Assembly (NCBI GenBank): GCA_902810755.1
Contig: CADDYT010000072.1
Location: 1-29,628, forward strand
Source of the DNA: Chloroflexota bacterium
GTDB lineage: Bacteria > Chloroflexota > Ktedonobacteria > Ktedonobacterales > Ktedonobacteraceae
Length of the DNA stretch: 29,628 nt
Reading direction: 5' to 3'
The notes below the pieces were generated by a model. The model searched no databases. It had not been told where the DNA came from and saw only the letters and a list, made by a program, of their open reading frames with translations. Position numbers and translations under genes: made by a program. Shown piece after piece: positions 15,898 through 24,951 of the stretch (its first letter is position 1; the number at the start of each line of letters is the position of its first letter).

Positions 15898-16920
15898 TTA
15901 TCTGGGCCACTCGTAGCCTGCGGAACGATAAATAGCCTCGATGGTGGCGAGGTTTTCGAGCGTGACGTCGAGGCTAAGCGCGGGCCTGTAGCCGAACTGG
16001 ATGCAGGAGGCGAAGTGTTCGACCTCCAGACGATACTGGTCGACGGGGGCGAAGTGCTGGTGGATGGTCTGGCCTTCCACGGAGAGAATGACCGTCGTCT
16101 CATGCGTGCCCGGCGTGAAGGGGACGGGGATGGTGATTTTGCCTGCTTCACCGATAACCTGCGCAACCTGGCGCGCCGGCAGATCAAAGCTGGAATCGAT
16201 GAGGGCGAAACGGCCATCGCCATAGTCGAGAACGGCATTGGCAGAAAGCTCCACCTCGAAACTGTCGGGCGTGTAGACACGAGCAGAGGCGGCAACGGGC
16301 GAATGTCCGTAGACGGCGCGGCAGAAATTAATGGGATAGCAGCCGACATCCATCAGCGAGCCACCGGCAAGGGCAGCCTGCAGGCGAATATCTTTCGGGC
16401 GCGGCGGATTCATGATGTTGAACGAGAAGGAAGAGTAGATCAGCCTGACTCTGCCGATACGCCCTTCAGCAATTTGCTTCAACGTCCACACAGTCTGCGG
16501 GTGGAAGCGATACATGAAGGCTTCCATCAGCAGTTTGCCGCCGGTTCGCGCGGCCTCGACCATCTGCTCCCCCTCTTCAACGGTTACGGCCAGCGGCTTT
16601 TCACAGAGAACGTGTTTGCCCGCCAGCAAAGCGCGAATGGACCATTCAGCGTGCAGGCTGTTGGGCAAGGGATTGTAGATGGCATCAATCTCAGGGTCGT
16701 TGATGAGGCTTTCATAATCGCTATAGACGCGCACGCCGGGAACAAAGGCGTAGGCATCTCGCCCCCGCGCCGGGTTGCGACTGGCAACAGCAATCAGCTC
16801 TCCGTTGGAAGAGGTGACGATGGCGGGGGCCACGTGCTTGACGGCAATGTTGGCCGCGCCGAGAATGCCCCAGCGCACGCGCTCAGCAGTCACAATGGTA
16901 GCGGGATCAGTTTGCATCAT
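15898..16920 (-). CDS. Gfo/Idh/MocA-family oxidoreductase
   Basis: A 340-residue NAD(P)-dependent dehydrogenase. The N-terminal Rossmann domain begins RWGILGAANIA (16-26). NPLPNSLHAEW (83-93), CEKPLAV (106-112) with the conserved Lys108, EAFMYRFHPQ (133-142) and GGSLMDVGCYPINF (186-199) follow. The last two are characteristic of the dimeric dihydrodiol dehydrogenase / NADP D-xylose 1-dehydrogenase branch. It probably oxidises a sugar or a related cyclic polyol; substrate not determined. It starts 24 bp after the bcrC-like gene on the same strand, so the two probably share a transcript. A GAGGAGCATG stretch provides the ribosome-binding site. Confidence 0.9.
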   Translation of the reverse strand: MMQTDPATIVTAERVRWGILGAANIAVKHVAPAIVTSSNGELIAVASRNPARGRDAYAFVPGVRVYSDYESLINDPEIDAIYNPLPNSLHAEWSIRALLAGKHVLCEKPLAVTVEEGEQMVEAARTGGKLLMEAFMYRFHPQTVWTLKQIAEGRIGRVRLIYSSFSFNIMNPPRPKDIRLQAALAGGSLMDVGCYPINFCRAVYGHSPVAASARVYTPDSFEVELSANAVLDYGDGRFALIDSSFDLPARQVAQVIGEAGKITIPVPFTPGTHETTVILSVEGQTIHQHFAPVDQYRLEVEHFASCIQFGYRPALSLDVTLENLATIEAIYRSAGYEWPR

Positions 16921-16944
16921 AGGTCTTCATGCTCCTCATACTAT

Positions 16945-17640
16945 TCAAGCAAGGTGCAGGGTGTGGGCGAAACCAAGCACCACGTTGGTGATCTGACGCA
17001 GCCAGCGACTGAGGGCCGTGACAATGCCTGCCGCCAGCAGCCCATCGATTGCGCCGCCCAGGATATCGCCAGGGTAGTGAATGCCAACGAACACACGGGC
17101 AAATCCAATACTACATGCTATCACAAGAGCGAGCAGTATGAGGAGAAGCGAAACACGCCGACCAGAGCGCGAAGATGCTGATGCTAGATTTTGCCCGTCG
17201 CGCGAGCGGGTGGCAAAGAGGACAGGCAGCACACAGAAAGCGAGCAGGCCAAACACGGCAAAGGCCCAGGCGGTATGATCGCTGGGAAAGGAGGCATCGG
17301 CAGCATGGGAAATAAGCAGGTGTACTTTATGACTGACAAACGGACGCGGCTCAAAAATCACCTGCTCCCAGGCAAGATTGATCGCATAGGAAAGCACACA
17401 GGTGATAATCACCCAGATCACGACAGAACGGCGGGCATAAGCAATTTCGGCCTCAGACGGCAACACCGGGCGTTTGCGCCAGCCGAAGGGAAGGCCCCAG
17501 ACAAAGAGCAGAAAGATCGGCAAACAGAAAATGAGATAGTTCGCGCAGAAAATCATCAGGACATCGAACCAGGCAGATTGCCCGGCATGAACATTGATAT
17601 CCTGAAACAGCAGATAGTTGAGTTGTAACAATCCTGACAC
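16945..17640 (-). CDS. bcrC: PAP2-family undecaprenyl-diphosphatase, BcrC-like
   Basis: A 231-residue integral membrane phosphatase of the PAP2 superfamily, expected to recycle undecaprenyl diphosphate for cell-wall synthesis. The three phosphatase motifs are FEPRPF (96-101), ASFPSDHT (116-123, catalytic His122) and ARVFVGIHYPGD (181-192, His188). The stretch FEPRPFVSHKVHLLISHAAD resembles Bacillus BcrC closely. The Lys of the general PAP2 motif 1 is absent, as in BcrC. About five or six TM segments are visible. It begins with GTG after AAGGAGAG. It is divergent from the metal ABC importer and upstream of the Gfo/Idh gene. Confidence 0.85.
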   Translation of the reverse strand: MSGLLQLNYLLFQDINVHAGQSAWFDVLMIFCANYLIFCLPIFLLFVWGLPFGWRKRPVLPSEAEIAYARRSVVIWVIITCVLSYAINLAWEQVIFEPRPFVSHKVHLLISHAADASFPSDHTAWAFAVFGLLAFCVLPVLFATRSRDGQNLASASSRSGRRVSLLLILLALVIACSIGFARVFVGIHYPGDILGGAIDGLLAAGIVTALSRWLRQITNVVLGFAHTLHLA

Positions 17641-17688
17641 GTGTTGTCTCTCCTTAGCAGAAGACTACTTATCCTTTCAGATAGGCTT

Positions 17689-17717
17689 ATTATAGGGAAT
17701 TTACCCCCACCTGTGAA
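17689..17717 (-). promoter_or_regulatory. Promoter of the bcrC-like gene
   Basis: Minus strand TTCACA (17712-17717), 17-bp spacer, perfect TATAAT (17689-17694), about 45 nt upstream of the GTG. The left metal-operator candidate starts about 22 bp upstream of its -35. Confidence 0.6.
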
Positions 17718-17738
17718 TAGCTCTGGTACTGCCCGGCT

Positions 17739-17757
17739 AATGATACCTCGTATCATT
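17739..17757. promoter_or_regulatory. Fur/Zur-like operator 1 of the metal importer
   Basis: AATGATACCTCGTATCATT is a perfect 8-3-8 inverted repeat. The inner 15 bp, TGATACCTCGTATCA, resembles the Fur-family 7-1-7 box TGATAATNATTATCA. It touches the -35 element of the importer promoter. Confidence 0.6.
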
Positions 17758-17785
17758 GACTTTCTTCATACCTCTGTGCTATAGT
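17756..17785 (+). promoter_or_regulatory. Promoter of the metal ABC importer operon
   Basis: TTGACT (17756-17761), 18-bp spacer, TATAGT (17780-17785), start expected near 17792. It is bracketed by the two operator candidates at 17739-17757 and 17800-17814. Confidence 0.6.
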
Positions 17786-17799
17786 TCTATTGACGTAAT

Positions 17800-17814
17800 C
17801 GATACAAGGTATCA
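17800..17814. promoter_or_regulatory. Fur/Zur-like operator 2 of the metal importer
   Basis: CGATACAAGGTATCA carries the GATAC-N3-GTATC inverted repeat and differs from the operator 1 palindrome in one outer base and the central spacer. It lies just downstream of the expected transcription start, 59 bp centre to centre from operator 1. Confidence 0.5.
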
Positions 17815-17848
17815 TTTATTGGCCGATACAGAGGAGAGAGACAACAGT

Positions 17849-18769
17849 ATGCGCTTGAGAACATGGGGCGGCTATGGATGGCCTGTCGTGCTGGCTATAT
17901 GGCTGGTCGGTCTTCTGAGCGGCTGCATTAATCCGACCGGCATACCCGCTCCCGGCTCTGGCAGGGGCGTCACGATTGTAGCAGCGGAAAACTTCTATGG
18001 CAACCTGTTCCAGCAGCTTGGCGGTAGCCATGTCTCTGTGACCAGCTTGCTGAATAACCCGAATGCTGACCCGCACGAATTTGAGTCCAGCGTGCAGAAC
18101 GCGATTCTGGTCAACAATGCCAGTATCGTGATTGAGAATGGTGAGGGCTATGACTCCTGGATGGATCGCCTGCTGGCTGCCTCGCCCAACCCTCATCGCA
18201 TCGTGCTGATAGCTACCGCTCTTGCCAGTCACAAACTGCCCGATAACCCCCACGTCTGGTATGGCATCGACAACATGCAGACGATTGTGCAGGCAATGAC
18301 CGATGCCTTGAAGCGAGTTGACCCGGCGCACGCGAGCGTATACGAGCATAATCAGACGATTGTGAGCCGCTCACTGGCCGCCATCCAGCAGACAATAGCG
18401 GCCATGAAGGCACAGTACAGAGGTACGCCGGTCGGGCTGACAGAGGATATTTATCTGTATCAGACCGGCCCACTTGGCCTGCGCGTTCTCACGCCCTATC
18501 CATTTATGAAAGCTATCGCCGAAGGCAACGACCCGCCTGCCGATACAGTGGTGACGGCTAACAACCAGATCACTCAGCGCAAAATCAAGGTCTTGATTTA
18601 TAATGAGCAGACGGTGACGCCGATTACCACGAACCTGCAACAGGAGGCGATGCAGCAGCATATTCCCGTCGTCGGGGTAACTGAAACAATGCCGCCAGAC
18701 AAGACATATCAGGCATGGATGCTCGGTCAACTGGCGGCGCTGGCAAATGCTTTGCACAGTACGACATAA
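17849..18769 (+). CDS. Zn/Mn-type ABC transporter substrate-binding lipoprotein
   Basis: A 306-residue cluster A-I (ZnuA/TroA/AdcA) solute-binding lipoprotein. The signal peptide ends in the lipobox LLSGC with Cys26 as lipidation site. Candidate metal ligands are His76 in NADPHEFE, His135 in DNPHVWY and Glu253 in IYNEQ. The usual third His (a HDAF-type motif) is replaced by LTEDIYLYQ with Glu199, as in some Actinobacteria/Chloroflexota members, and there is no His-rich loop. That leaves Zn and Mn both possible. The ATG at 17849 follows AGAGGAGAG; a longer in-frame start would destroy the lipoprotein signal. First gene of the importer operon, behind the operator-flanked promoter. Confidence 0.92.
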   Translation: MRLRTWGGYGWPVVLAIWLVGLLSGCINPTGIPAPGSGRGVTIVAAENFYGNLFQQLGGSHVSVTSLLNNPNADPHEFESSVQNAILVNNASIVIENGEGYDSWMDRLLAASPNPHRIVLIATALASHKLPDNPHVWYGIDNMQTIVQAMTDALKRVDPAHASVYEHNQTIVSRSLAAIQQTIAAMKAQYRGTPVGLTEDIYLYQTGPLGLRVLTPYPFMKAIAEGNDPPADTVVTANNQITQRKIKVLIYNEQTVTPITTNLQQEAMQQHIPVVGVTETMPPDKTYQAWMLGQLAALANALHSTT

Positions 18770-18881
18770 CAGCGGTTTCGCGCCGTGTCATGCTTTGCTA
18801 CGCTCAGCATCCGGGCAACCGATGATTCAGGGCGGCACTATTGGATGCATGACACGGGGAGTGAACCAGAGGAGAGAATAC

Positions 18882-19652
18882 ATGGCACGGGAACCGGTTA
18901 TCGAACTGAATAACGTCTCCATTGCGCTGGGCGGGCGCACCATTCTGGAACATATGAGTTTTACGGTCGAGCAGGGAGAGTTTATTGCCGTACTTGGCCC
19001 GAACGGAGCGGGCAAAAGCACGTTGCTGAAAATGCTGCTGGGGCTGCTTAAGCCGAGCGCGGGAACGTTGCGCGTGCTGGGCAGGCAGCCGCAGCGCGGC
19101 AATGTAGAGATTGGCTACGTACCACAGCATCGCACGCTAGAAGCGGACCTGGCCCTGCGCGCTCGCGACCTCGTAGGTTTCGGACTGGACGGACAGCGGT
19201 GGGGCATCGGCCTGCCGAGCCGCAAACGCAGCGCCCTGATCGAAAAAGCCCTGGACGAGGTTGATGCCTGCGCCTACGCCGACGCGCCGGTGGGCGAACT
19301 CTCCGGCGGCGAGCAACAACGCCTGCTGATCGCCCAGGCCCTGCTCACCAATCCGCGCCTGCTGCTCCTTGACGAGCCGTTGTCGAATCTTGATCTCGCG
19401 CACGAGCAGGAAATTGTCGCGCTGGTGGCGCGGGTCTGCCGCTCGCGTAACGTGGCCGTCTTGCTGGTCACGCACGATATCAACCCGCTCCTTCCTGTAG
19501 TAGATCGCGTGTTATATATAGCCAGGTGCCACAGCGCCATCGGTACGCCGGAAGAGGTGATTAACAGCCAGACGCTGAGTGACCTGTACGGCACGCAGGT
19601 TGAAGTTGTCCACGCACTGGGGCGCGTCTTTGTAGTAGGCGCGGAAGTCTGA
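18882..19652 (+). CDS. Metal ABC transporter ATP-binding protein, ZnuC-like
   Basis: A 256-residue ATPase that powers the metal importer. Walker A GPNGAGKST (39-47), Q-loop PQHRTLE (81-87), signature LSGGEQQR (140-147), Walker B LLLLDEPLSNLD (160-171) and switch His198 (THD) are all intact. The ATG at 18882 has AGAGGAGAG upstream; a longer in-frame start at 18747 would precede the ABC domain with unrelated residues. It lies 112 bp after the lipoprotein and ends 1 bp before the first permease. Confidence 0.95.
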   Translation: MAREPVIELNNVSIALGGRTILEHMSFTVEQGEFIAVLGPNGAGKSTLLKMLLGLLKPSAGTLRVLGRQPQRGNVEIGYVPQHRTLEADLALRARDLVGFGLDGQRWGIGLPSRKRSALIEKALDEVDACAYADAPVGELSGGEQQRLLIAQALLTNPRLLLLDEPLSNLDLAHEQEIVALVARVCRSRNVAVLLVTHDINPLLPVVDRVLYIARCHSAIGTPEEVINSQTLSDLYGTQVEVVHALGRVFVVGAEV

Positions 19653-19653
19653 T

Positions 19654-20592
19654 ATGCTGAACTTGTTACTTTATCCATTCATGCAAAACGCTTTGCTTGC
19701 AGGCTCCATCGTTGCCATCGTGGCAGCGGTGACAGGCTATTTCGTGATTGTGCGCGGCCTGACCTTTGCCGGGCATGCGCTGGCGCAGATCGGCTTTGCC
19801 GGAGCGGCTGCCGCCATCCTGCTCGGCATCGACCCCGTTTTCGGCCTGCTGGTCTTCACTCTGGGTGCGGGTATCAGTATCGGCGTGCTGGGGAAGGAGA
19901 TTCGCGAGCGCGATATCGCTATCGGCATTGTGATGACGCTCGGCCTCGGTTGCGGCATCCTCTTCATCGCCCTCTACCAGGGCTATGCCGAGCAAGCGTA
20001 TAGCATTCTCTTCGGCACCATTCTCGGAATCTCCCGTGCAGACGTGGGCATCACCATCATCTCCGGCACGCTCACGCTCGTTCTGCTGCTTGCCATTTTC
20101 CGCCCGCTACTCTTCAGTTCATATGACCCGGAGCTGGCAGAGGCGCGAGGTGTGCCGGTACGGGCGCTGGCAATTATTTTCCTGGCGCTGCTGGCCATTG
20201 TGGTCTCCATCTCCGTGCAGATCATCGGCATCCTGCTGATCTTCACGCTGCTCATCGGCCCGGCGGCGACGGCGCGGCGATTGACGCATCGTCCTCATGC
20301 CATTATCGGGCTGGCGATCCTGCTGGGCCTCCTCTACACCTGGGTCGGCATCTTCTGGGCGGCGCTGAGCAACTGGCCGATCAGCTTCTGCATCGCCACC
20401 ATCTCGTTTGGCCTCTACCTGCCCGTGCGCCTGCTCTCGCCCTCGTGGCAGCGTCGCCACCCAATGACACCGGCGACCGGCATCATGGATGAAAACATTC
20501 CACACTATTCTGAACAGATGGCGCGGGAAGAACACAGAGCAGACAAACAGGGACTGCCGCGCATCACAACCGAGATGAGGGACAGCTTATGA
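19654..20592 (+). CDS. Metal ABC transporter permease 1, ZnuB/TroC-like
   Basis: A 312-residue integral membrane permease of the ABC-3 family with about eight or nine TM helices. The family start GYFVIVRGLTFAGHALAQIGFAG (about residues 28-50) and the AEARGVPVRAL coupling region are visible. It begins 1 bp after the ATPase stop. Compared with permease 2, the canonical GDALSH motif reads GHALAQ here. A hydrophilic C-terminal tail of about 45 residues runs into the start of permease 2, with an ATGA overlap. The two permeases probably form a heterodimer. Confidence 0.92.
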   Translation: MLNLLLYPFMQNALLAGSIVAIVAAVTGYFVIVRGLTFAGHALAQIGFAGAAAAILLGIDPVFGLLVFTLGAGISIGVLGKEIRERDIAIGIVMTLGLGCGILFIALYQGYAEQAYSILFGTILGISRADVGITIISGTLTLVLLLAIFRPLLFSSYDPELAEARGVPVRALAIIFLALLAIVVSISVQIIGILLIFTLLIGPAATARRLTHRPHAIIGLAILLGLLYTWVGIFWAALSNWPISFCIATISFGLYLPVRLLSPSWQRRHPMTPATGIMDENIPHYSEQMAREEHRADKQGLPRITTEMRDSL

Positions 20593-21488
20593 ATCTCTTT
20601 CAGCTTGCATTTGTACAGAACGCTTTTATCGCCGGAACCATCGTCGCCATCCTGACAGCGATCGTGGGCTATTTTGTGGTGCTGCGCGTGCAGGCGTTCG
20701 CAGGTGACGCGCTTTCCCATATCGGCTTCGCAGGCGCGACAGGCGCGGCGGTACTGGGCCTGAGTTCGCTGGCGGGGACATATGTCTTCACATTGCTGGC
20801 GGCAGTGGGCATTGGCGCGCTGGGTGAGCGCGTGCGCGGGCGTGACCTGGAAATCGGCATGGTGCTTTCCTTCGCGCTTGGCCTGGGCGTCCTCTTCCTG
20901 AACCTCTACACCAGCTTCGCCACCGAGGCCGTCGGCATCCTCTTCGGCTCCATCCTCAGCGTTAGCCGCGCCGATGTGTGGACCATCCTCGCGTGCAGTA
21001 TCGTCATGCTGCTCATCCTGGGCTTCATCTTCCGCCCGCTGCTCTTCTCCTCGATTGACCCCGAAGTGGCGCTGGCGCGGGGTGTGCCGGTGCGCGCGCT
21101 CTCCATCGGTTTCATGCTGCTGCTGGCGATTACGGTAGCCGAGGCGATTCAGGTCGTGGGCGTATTGCTCGTCTTCGCCCTGCTCGTCGCGCCCGCCGCC
21201 ACCGCACAGAAAGTCACGAGCCGCCCGCTGACCGCCATCGCGCTCTCCGTCGCCCTCAGCCTGTTCTTCACCTGGTGCGGCCTGCTGCTGGCCTTCGTCG
21301 CCCACCTGCCCGTCAGCTTCTACATCTCCGTGCTGGCCGCCCTCTCCTACCTCGTCGTCACGCTGATCAGCCGCCTGCGCACACCCTACCACTACAAAGC
21401 GCCGCCGCACCCCGGTCGCGAATGCAAAGACCCGACGATGATCCAGCCGCCGGTGAAGACGCGCCCCTTGCAAGAGAAGGTGCTGTGA
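20589..21488 (+). CDS. Metal ABC transporter permease 2, ZnuB/TroD-like
   Basis: A 299-residue ABC-3 family permease paralogous to its upstream neighbour. It has the canonical GYFVVLR and GDALSHIGFAG segments (about 28-50) and ALARGVPVRAL in the ATPase-coupling region. About eight TM helices are visible and a basic, Pro-rich tail follows. It overlaps permease 1 by 4 bp (ATGA) with GAGGGACAG upstream. It is the last gene of the importer operon and ends 13 bp from the convergent zinc-ribbon gene; no clear terminator fits between them. Confidence 0.92.
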   Translation: MNLFQLAFVQNAFIAGTIVAILTAIVGYFVVLRVQAFAGDALSHIGFAGATGAAVLGLSSLAGTYVFTLLAAVGIGALGERVRGRDLEIGMVLSFALGLGVLFLNLYTSFATEAVGILFGSILSVSRADVWTILACSIVMLLILGFIFRPLLFSSIDPEVALARGVPVRALSIGFMLLLAITVAEAIQVVGVLLVFALLVAPAATAQKVTSRPLTAIALSVALSLFFTWCGLLLAFVAHLPVSFYISVLAALSYLVVTLISRLRTPYHYKAPPHPGRECKDPTMIQPPVKTRPLQEKVL

Positions 21489-21501
21489 AAAGCGGCGAAC
21501 G

Positions 21502-23439
21502 CTAAGGCGAAGCCGTCACAGACGGAGCAGGCGTCGTCGTTGACACCGGCGTTGGCGTCGACGTATCCGTTGGCGTCGGTGTTGGCGTATCGGTCGGCGT
21601 TGGCGTCGGTGTTGGTGTATCGGTCGGCGTTGGCGTCGGTGTTGGTGTATCGGTCGGCGTTGGCGTCGGTGTTGGCGTATCGGTTGGCGTGGGCGTCAGC
21701 GTAGCTGTTGGCGCTGGCGTGGGGGAGGCAGAAGATGTGGGCGATGGCGGTGGAGAGATAGTGACCCTGGGAGTTGGCCGGAACGTGGGTGTAGGCGAGA
21801 GAATGATGACGTTGGGAGCGGGGCTGAGTACGGTCAGCAGGCAGGTGACTGTGCTATTGCCGCCATCGGATTGAATGGCTATAGTAGCCGTGTAATTGCC
21901 CGGAGCAAGCCCGGCGGTTAAAGCGGTGAGCTGGATGGTCTGTGGCTGGCCACCGCGCTGAATACTGCCAGCAGTGGGGGTCAGAGTCAACCAGGAAACT
22001 GCCCCGACACTGGCGCGCCAGTGAAGGGTGCGCGCACCGGTATTACTGATGGCAACCGAGAGGGTGATCTGCATGCCCTGCTGAACCTGCCCAAAGAACA
22101 GGGTGGCCGGGGCAACTTGCAGCCGGGGACTCTTCGTGCCAAAGGGTACCACCTGCACGTGGACGGGCAGCGAAATCTGGCCGCCGTCTGAATAGAGTTG
22201 CACGGTGGCCCGGTACGTACCGAGCTTCAGATGGGCCGCATCAGCGGTAACATAGAGCAGTTGCTGACCATTGTTCGCCCGGATACTGCCCGCTTTTTGC
22301 GAAAGATGCAGCCACGTCGCGTTTCCGCCAATCTTCGCCGACCAGTACATCAGGCTCCCACCGGCATTGAAGAGCGAGAGCGTGAGGACAGCCTTCGTCC
22401 CCTGCTCCAACTGGCCGAAATCGAGGATAGAGGGCAGGAAGGACAGTTGCGCCGGGGCAGGCAGAATAATGAATGAAACTGCCGCCGTATGAGAGCCGAT
22501 GCTATCAACCGCCAGGATGGTGTGCCGACCGGGCGACCAGCGCGGGTCAACCAGCACAGCTATCTCAAATGTCCCACTCAGACCGGTGGGGATCGCATTA
22601 CCCGTTGCCTGATAGTGAAACTGATGAGAAGCCAGCAATTGCGCAAGCGCAGCCGTGTCAGACAATTGATTGCCCTGTCCGCCTGTGAGAGCGCGACCTG
22701 TGGCAAGCGGAATGCGGCTATCGAGCAGGAGGGTGACCTGGCTCTCCGGGACAAAACCGGAGCCATGAATTCTCAGAATGCCGCCGGGAATGACGCTGGA
22801 GCTTCCTTCAAGCGATAATGTCGGGGCAAGGGACAGCAGAAAAGCGCCGACCACCCCACTGACAATCAGCAGGCAGGCAATACAAACGATAAGCCATGTC
22901 ATCCAGGGCCGTCGGCGCGCCCGTGAGCGCACGAGAGCAGGGGAGGGAGCGACAGGCAGCATTCCCTGCTCATCTGGCGAGATCGATCTGCCGGGCAACA
23001 GCCAGGTGGGTTCATCAGAGGCAGGTTGAGCCGGTATATCAAAGACGACGGGCATGGGCTGTGTCGGCGTATCAGTAATATGCGTCACAGCCGCCCCGGT
23101 TTCGGTGAGTGATGGCGGGATCGGCGTGAGCGGGTCGGCGGCAGAGGAAGCGGGGAAAGTATGTGTCGGCGGCAACGTCGTAGGTTCGGGTTGCGTGGTC
23201 GGCGCAGGCCGCGTTTCGGGAATACGCGGCAAAACAAGCGTTGGCTGGGCCGCCGCGCGACTCGCCTCTGTTCGCCAGCCGCTCCTTCGCCCGGCGGAAG
23301 CTTCTGGCGCAGGCACACCTTCGAGAGCAGCTTTACGGTATGCGGACCCGCTAGCCCCTGCGCCAACGGCATGGCCACAGCGGCTACAATAGTGAGCATA
23401 CTCCGGCAGCTTTTCCTGACAATGTTCGCAGCGCAGCAT
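21502..23439 (-). CDS. Zinc-ribbon, single-TM protein with BACON-like repeats and Pro/Thr tail
   Basis: A 645-residue protein of modular design. A zinc ribbon (Cys4, Cys7, Cys18, Cys21 in CxxC-x10-CxxC) is followed by a Pro/Thr-rich linker to about 170 and a single TM helix (180-203) after a basic cluster. An IPT-like segment (about 212-325) and two BACON/ASPM-type Ig-like repeats (about 331-430 and 439-537, each with FGQ..QG and TW/SWL.L....GS) come next. The tail (about 546-645) is dominated by [10 protein letters not shown] repeats. Topology is probably cytosolic zinc ribbon and extracellular Ig repeats plus wall-spanning tail. The architecture resembles zinc-ribbon membrane proteins common in Ktedonobacteria. 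Role unknown; it may be a surface or stress sensor or structural anchor. Confidence 0.85.
   Translation of the reverse strand: MLRCEHCQEKLPEYAHYCSRCGHAVGAGASGSAYRKAALEGVPAPEASAGRRSGWRTEASRAAAQPTLVLPRIPETRPAPTTQPEPTTLPPTHTFPASSAADPLTPIPPSLTETGAAVTHITDTPTQPMPVVFDIPAQPASDEPTWLLPGRSISPDEQGMLPVAPSPALVRSRARRRPWMTWLIVCIACLLIVSGVVGAFLLSLAPTLSLEGSSSVIPGGILRIHGSGFVPESQVTLLLDSRIPLATGRALTGGQGNQLSDTAALAQLLASHQFHYQATGNAIPTGLSGTFEIAVLVDPRWSPGRHTILAVDSIGSHTAAVSFIILPAPAQLSFLPSILDFGQLEQGTKAVLTLSLFNAGGSLMYWSAKIGGNATWLHLSQKAGSIRANNGQQLLYVTADAAHLKLGTYRATVQLYSDGGQISLPVHVQVVPFGTKSPRLQVAPATLFFGQVQQGMQITLSVAISNTGARTLHWRASVGAVSWLTLTPTAGSIQRGGQPQTIQLTALTAGLAPGNYTATIAIQSDGGNSTVTCLLTVLSPAPNVIILSPTPTFRPTPRVTISPPPSPTSSASPTPAPTATLTPTPTDTPTPTPTPTDTPTPTPTPTDTPTPTPTPTDTPTPTPTDTSTPTPVSTTTPAPSVTASP
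21561..21680. repeat. 30-bp tandem repeat encoding the Pro/Thr tail
   Basis: Near-identical 30-bp units at 21591-21620, 21621-21650 and 21651-21680, with a diverged unit at 21561-21590 and partial copies further right. Each encodes ten residues of [10 protein letters not shown] type on the minus strand. The unit is a multiple of three, so copy-number change would lengthen or shorten the tail without frameshift. Confidence 0.9.
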
Positions 23440-23574
23440 GCTGGTACCCTCACTGACGGAGAAAAAGTGCGATTCCCACGTTTCCCGTGCTTTCTCGACC
23501 AGTTCCTACAAGAACGAAGCTACTTCAGCCACTCTGAAAACATACATCATATACATAGTATACGCTTGAAAAGC

Positions 23575-24837
23575 CTATCTCGTTCTCCGGTCTTCTACGC
23601 GCTTTGCCTTCAGTTCAAAGCGGGGCAGCGTCCCCTGTGGCACCACTTCGACGGGGAAACGCAGGCTGAGAGCAACGTGCAATTCTTCCTGCAACACGGC
23701 AACAATCTCTGGCGGGCATTCCACCTGCAAGGCGATTTCGTCCATCTCGCCATGCCGCGTGACAATAATGCGATATTCGGCCACCTGCGGGAAGCGGTGC
23801 AGCACATTGGCAAGGGCGGAGGGATAGATATTGACGCCGCGCACAATCAACATATCGTCGGCGCGCCCGATGATGCCGCCGGGCAGGTGGAGAAACGCGC
23901 GCCCGCACGGGCAGGAATAACCGCCATGCCGCACAAGGTCGCCGGTGCGGTAACGGATGGCGGGACTGCCCCAGCGCCCAAGATTGGTCAGCACCAGTTC
24001 GCCAACTTCGCCTTCCCGCACGGGCTGGCCGCTCTGCGTATCCAGAATTTCGGCCAGAAATTCTTCCTCGTTGACATGGATACCGCTTTGCTGCGCGCAC
24101 ATGAAGCCATACGCGCCCATCTCCGTCATCCCGGCATGGTCAAAAGTGCGCGCGCCCCATGCCTGCTCGATACGCTGGCGCGTGGCCGGAATCGAGGCCC
24201 CCGGCTCACCGGCGTGGATGGTCACGCGCACGCTCGATTCGCGAATATCCAGGCCGTGTTCCTGCGCCACCTCGGCCAGGCGCAGAGCATAGCTGGGCGT
24301 GCAAACCAGAACCGTCGCCCCGACCTCCAACATGGCGCGCAGGCGTTGCAGCGAGTCCATGCCTCCGCCCGGCACGGTCAGCGCGCCCAGGCGTTTCGCG
24401 CCCTCATAAGCAGACCAGAAGCCGATGAACGGGCCAAAACTGAAAGCGAGAAAGACAATATCGTCGCGGCCCACACCCGCTGCCCGGTAGACGCTTGTCC
24501 AGCATTCGGCCCACCAGTCCCAGCTCTCCTGCGTATCCAGTATCTTCAAGGGTTTGCCCGTCGTCCCGGAGGTCTGGTGCAGCCGCACATATTCGGCAAG
24601 CGGGTACGTCAGGTTGGTGCCATATAAAGGGTGCGCTTCCTGATCGGCCACCAGTTCGCTTTTGGACGTGAAGGGCAAGCGGGCAAGGTCTTCTAATTGA
24701 TGGATAGCCGGTGAGAAATCGGCGAACTTCTGCCGGTAAAAGCGATTACCGGGCAGCATACGCTCTATCCCCTGTTGCAGCCGGGCAAGTTGATGAGCGG
24801 TGATCTGCGAGCGATCCGCGCTTTCCAGTTGAGACAT
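23575..24837 (-). CDS. PaaK-like phenylacetate-CoA ligase family protein (AMP-forming acyl-CoA ligase)
   Basis: A 420-residue adenylate-forming ligase of the PaaK family, which activates an aromatic or related carboxylic acid to its CoA thioester with ATP. The P-loop-like HQTSGTTGKPL (87-97), HAGEPGAS (208-215), GMTEMG (236-241), YRTGDL (296-301), CPCGR (309-313) and GRADDMLIVRGVNIYP (324-339) are all typical. The C-terminal domain carries a VEC-PEI block and catalytic-lysine region near the end (ELKAKRV). The ATG at 24837 is chosen because AAAGGAAG sits 9 nt upstream; another ATG eight codons further up lacks a site. Phenylacetate, benzoate or an unknown acid are all possible. Possibly functionally linked to the HCR-like reductase, but it is 14 kb away. 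Confidence 0.88.
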   Translation of the reverse strand: MSQLESADRSQITAHQLARLQQGIERMLPGNRFYRQKFADFSPAIHQLEDLARLPFTSKSELVADQEAHPLYGTNLTYPLAEYVRLHQTSGTTGKPLKILDTQESWDWWAECWTSVYRAAGVGRDDIVFLAFSFGPFIGFWSAYEGAKRLGALTVPGGGMDSLQRLRAMLEVGATVLVCTPSYALRLAEVAQEHGLDIRESSVRVTIHAGEPGASIPATRQRIEQAWGARTFDHAGMTEMGAYGFMCAQQSGIHVNEEEFLAEILDTQSGQPVREGEVGELVLTNLGRWGSPAIRYRTGDLVRHGGYSCPCGRAFLHLPGGIIGRADDMLIVRGVNIYPSALANVLHRFPQVAEYRIIVTRHGEMDEIALQVECPPEIVAVLQEELHVALSLRFPVEVVPQGTLPRFELKAKRVEDRRTR

Positions 24838-24951
24838 AGAGGTTGTCTTCCTTTCTGCCATACCGTGTTCTCAGGTGCATAGCCAGCTCTCTGTCTATAG
24901 TCTAGCCCATGCCTCGTCCGTTGTCGAGATAGCAAGCGCACCACGATAACA

